A DNA stretch of 6,715 nt from DASVSE01 sp036399715 (GTDB lineage Bacteria > Bacteroidota > Rhodothermia > Rhodothermales > Rubricoccaceae). This document shows, one piece after another, positions 5,088 through 6,715 of the stretch. The translations under genes and the position numbers were made by a program. Position 1 is the first letter of the stretch; each line of letters starts with the position of its first letter. The DNA is taken from assembly GCA_036399715.1 (NCBI GenBank), contig DASWMO010000143.1, positions 1 through 6,715 on the forward strand, given 5' to 3'. A model generated the notes under the pieces. It did not search any database. It was not told the origin of the DNA and was given only the letters and a program-made list of their open reading frames with translations.

Positions 5088-6047
5088 ATGGCCGTCTTCC
5101 ACGACCTCCCGATCACGCTGTTCGCCGGCCGGAGCAATCCGGCTCTGGCGCGCGGGATCGCGGACGCCTATGGCGCGGACCTCGGCGACGTGACGCTGCG
5201 CAACTTCTCCGACGGCGAGATCTACGTCCGCTACGAGGAGTCCATCCGCGGGTCGGACCTGTTCATCATCCAGTCCACGCCGCCGCCGGCGGACCACTGG
5301 ATGGAGCTCCTGTTGATGGTCGACGCTGCGCGGCGCGCCTCGGCCGCCCGCATCACGGCCGTACTGCCGTACTTCGGCTACGCCCGACAGGACCGCAAGG
5401 ACCAGCCGCGCGTGTCCATCGCGGCCTCGATGATCGCGCACCTGCTGGAGCAGACCGGCGTCGACCGCGTGCTCACGATGGACCTGCACGCGGCGCAGAT
5501 CCAGGGCTTCTTCTCGATCCCCGTGGACCACCTCTATGGCTCGACGGTCTTCGAGAAGGTGCTCATGGGAGACGACGCGTGGGCCGACTTTCGGCGCGAC
5601 CTCGTCGTCGTCGCGCCCGACGTCGGCGCGTCGAAGGTCGCGCGGGCCTACGCCAAGCGCTTCGGCGCGAGCCTCGCGCTCATCGACAAGCGCCGCCCCG
5701 AGGCCAACGTCGCCGAGGTGATGAACATCGTCGGCGACGTTCGGGGCTGCCACTGCCTGCTCATCGACGACCTCTGCGACACGGCCGGCACGCTGTCGTC
5801 CGCCGCGGCCGCGCTCGACGCCGCCGGCGCGACCGAGGTCCGCGCCTTCTGCACGCACCCCGTCCTCTCGGGCCCGGCCTTCGACCGCATCGAGGCGAGC
5901 CCGATCACGCGCATGGTCGTCACGGACTCCGTTCCGCTCGCCCGCGCGTCGCCCAAGATCGAGGTCCTCTCGGTCGCGGCGCTCTTCGCCGAGTCCATCC
6001 ACCGTATCTCGGCCGACGAGTCCCTGTCCACGCTTTTCGTCGATTAA
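5088..6047 (+). CDS. prs: Ribose-phosphate diphosphokinase (PRPP synthetase)
   Basis: This 319-residue class I enzyme makes 5-phosphoribosyl 1-diphosphate from ribose 5-phosphate and ATP, feeding purine, pyrimidine, NAD, histidine and tryptophan synthesis in the cytoplasm. Visible hallmarks are NFSDGEIYVRYEESIRG (39–55), PYFGYARQDRKDQPR (94–108, ATP/metal-binding flexible region), TMDLHAAQIQGFF (130–142, catalytic His134) and the PRPP-binding loop IDDLCDTAGTL (226–236). Length matches the family norm of 310–320. ATG 5088 is chosen because the longer in-frame reading (from 5007) would begin inside the tRNA-Gln gene. It lies 52 bp after tRNA-Gln and 74 bp before the L25 gene; the prs–L25 pairing is common in bacteria and suggests one operon. 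No oddities are seen. Confidence 0.97.
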   Translation: MAVFHDLPITLFAGRSNPALARGIADAYGADLGDVTLRNFSDGEIYVRYEESIRGSDLFIIQSTPPPADHWMELLLMVDAARRASAARITAVLPYFGYARQDRKDQPRVSIAASMIAHLLEQTGVDRVLTMDLHAAQIQGFFSIPVDHLYGSTVFEKVLMGDDAWADFRRDLVVVAPDVGASKVARAYAKRFGASLALIDKRRPEANVAEVMNIVGDVRGCHCLLIDDLCDTAGTLSSAAAALDAAGATEVRAFCTHPVLSGPAFDRIEASPITRMVVTDSVPLARASPKIEVLSVAALFAESIHRISADESLSTLFVD

Positions 6048-6061
6048 CACCGGTTTGGAGT

Positions 6062-6082
6062 CCAGGGTATCCGGTACTCTGG
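6062..6082 (+). promoter_or_regulatory. Compact 9-bp hairpin between prs and the L25 gene
   Basis: In RNA, CCAGGGTAT (6062–6070) pairs with GTACTCTGG (6074–6082) through nine continuous pairs, two of them G–U, around a three-base loop CCG. It starts 15 bases after the prs stop and ends 39 bases before the L25 ATG. There is no T-run, so it is more likely an attenuator, a stability element or a site in the L25 leader than a strong terminator. Confidence 0.45.
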
Positions 6083-6121
6083 CCTCGACCCGCCAATCCT
6101 GTACCCCGTACCCCCAGACTC

Positions 6122-6715
6122 ATGGATACCCTCACCCTCACCGCGACGGCGCGCGAGACCGGCAAGAAGGCCGCCAAGGCGACGCGCAAGGCCGGCCTCG
6201 TGCCGTGCGTGCTCTACGGGCCGCACGCCAATCCGGTCCACTTCGCCGTCCCGACGCTGGCCCTGCGGCCGCTCATCCACACGACCGAGCAGCACCGCGT
6301 GACGGTCAACGTCGGCGGCGCGTCGCTGGACGCGATCCTCAAGGAGGTCACGTTCCACCCGGTCACGGAGCGCCCGTGGCACGTGGACTTCCAGGTCCTC
6401 ACGGCCGGCGAGCTGTTCACGACGACGGTCCCGGTCGAGCTCGTCGGCACGCCGGCGGCCGTCCGCGACGGCGCCGAGCTCGCGCAGCCGATCCACCAGG
6501 TGGAAGTCCGCGCGCTCCCGAAGAACATCCCCGGGCACCTCTCGGCCGACGTGTCCGAGCTGGCTGTCGGCGACACGTTCCACGTGAGCCAGCTCGTCCT
6601 CCCCGAGGGCGTCGAGGTCCTCACCGACGGCGACCTCGTCCTCGCGACGGTCTCGCTGTCGACGCTCGGCGCGGACGTCGAGGCGGCGGACGCCTCGACG
6701 GCGGCCGAGCAGTCG
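6122..6715 (+). CDS. rplY: 50S ribosomal protein L25, CTC/TL5 type (3' end outside window)
   Basis: From ATG 6122 the frame is open to the window edge for 198 codons. The N-terminal domain (about 1–92) is the 5S rRNA-binding L25 fold, with a basic segment ETGKKAAKATRKAGLVPCVL and YG at about 38–39, then EVTFHPVTERPWHVDFQ. The second beta domain (about 95–185, VPVELVGTPAAV, HLSADVSEL, LPEGVEVLTDGD) marks the longer CTC/TL5 form. The last residues are Ala/Asp/Glu-rich, like the acidic tail of the family, so the stop is probably only a few to a few tens of codons beyond the edge. The protein binds 5S rRNA at the central protuberance of the large subunit, and the CTC form is linked to general stress. 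It follows prs by 74 bp on the same strand. Confidence 0.95.
   Translation, partial: MDTLTLTATARETGKKAAKATRKAGLVPCVLYGPHANPVHFAVPTLALRPLIHTTEQHRVTVNVGGASLDAILKEVTFHPVTERPWHVDFQVLTAGELFTTTVPVELVGTPAAVRDGAELAQPIHQVEVRALPKNIPGHLSADVSELAVGDTFHVSQLVLPEGVEVLTDGDLVLATVSLSTLGADVEAADASTAAEQS

Noticed and set aside
3780..5137. Long - strand ORFs in other frames across the racemase and tRNA
   Set aside because: They are Arg/Pro/Ser-rich low-complexity translations, overlap the true racemase frame, and one crosses the tRNA gene.
4881..6050. 389-codon - strand ORF opposite prs
   Set aside because: It is antisense to prs, whose motifs are unambiguous, and it is rich in Asp, Arg, Val and Gly as expected of a shadow frame.

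Overview
This window is very GC-rich DNA, with third codon positions almost all G or C. It most likely comes from a marine member of the Rhodothermota/Rhodothermales (Salinibacter, Rhodothermus and Rubricoccaceae-like bacteria). That placement rests on the wording of the PRPP synthetase, the prs–L25 gene pair and the lack of Shine-Dalgarno sites before the starts. It is inference, not a database match.

The right third (about 4965–6715, + strand) is core genome: tRNA-Gln(UUG), ribose-phosphate diphosphokinase (prs), and the CTC-type 50S ribosomal protein L25, which runs off the window. A compact hairpin lies between prs and L25.

The left two thirds (1–4854, mostly - strand) look like the edge of a cell-surface polysaccharide region. 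In transcription order it holds: an aspartate/glutamate-type racemase with the standard two-cysteine active site; a full-length polyprenyl-phosphate sugar phosphotransferase (WcaJ/WbaP type, which loads the first sugar on undecaprenyl phosphate); a small orphan gene on the opposite strand; a second, divergent racemase; two very small single-pass membrane proteins (26 and 30 residues) in tandem; the decayed 3' end of a second sugar transferase; and the start of a polytopic membrane protein that overlaps the remnant's stop codon. That last gene carries a run of eight C that probably shifts its frame.

The racemase-then-sugar-transferase order occurs twice, once with an intact transferase and once with only its last 40 or so codons left. 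One reading is that the region once held two priming-transferase units, each with an amino-acid racemase, and that one was eroded. D-amino acids can decorate surface polysaccharides or peptidoglycan, so the racemases may supply such a residue; the sequence does not prove this. I see no CRISPR array, intact mobile element, or clearly new multi-gene defence system. The least explained items are the paired micro-membrane proteins, the remnant/overlap structure, the C8 frameshift and the hairpin-flanked small ORF.
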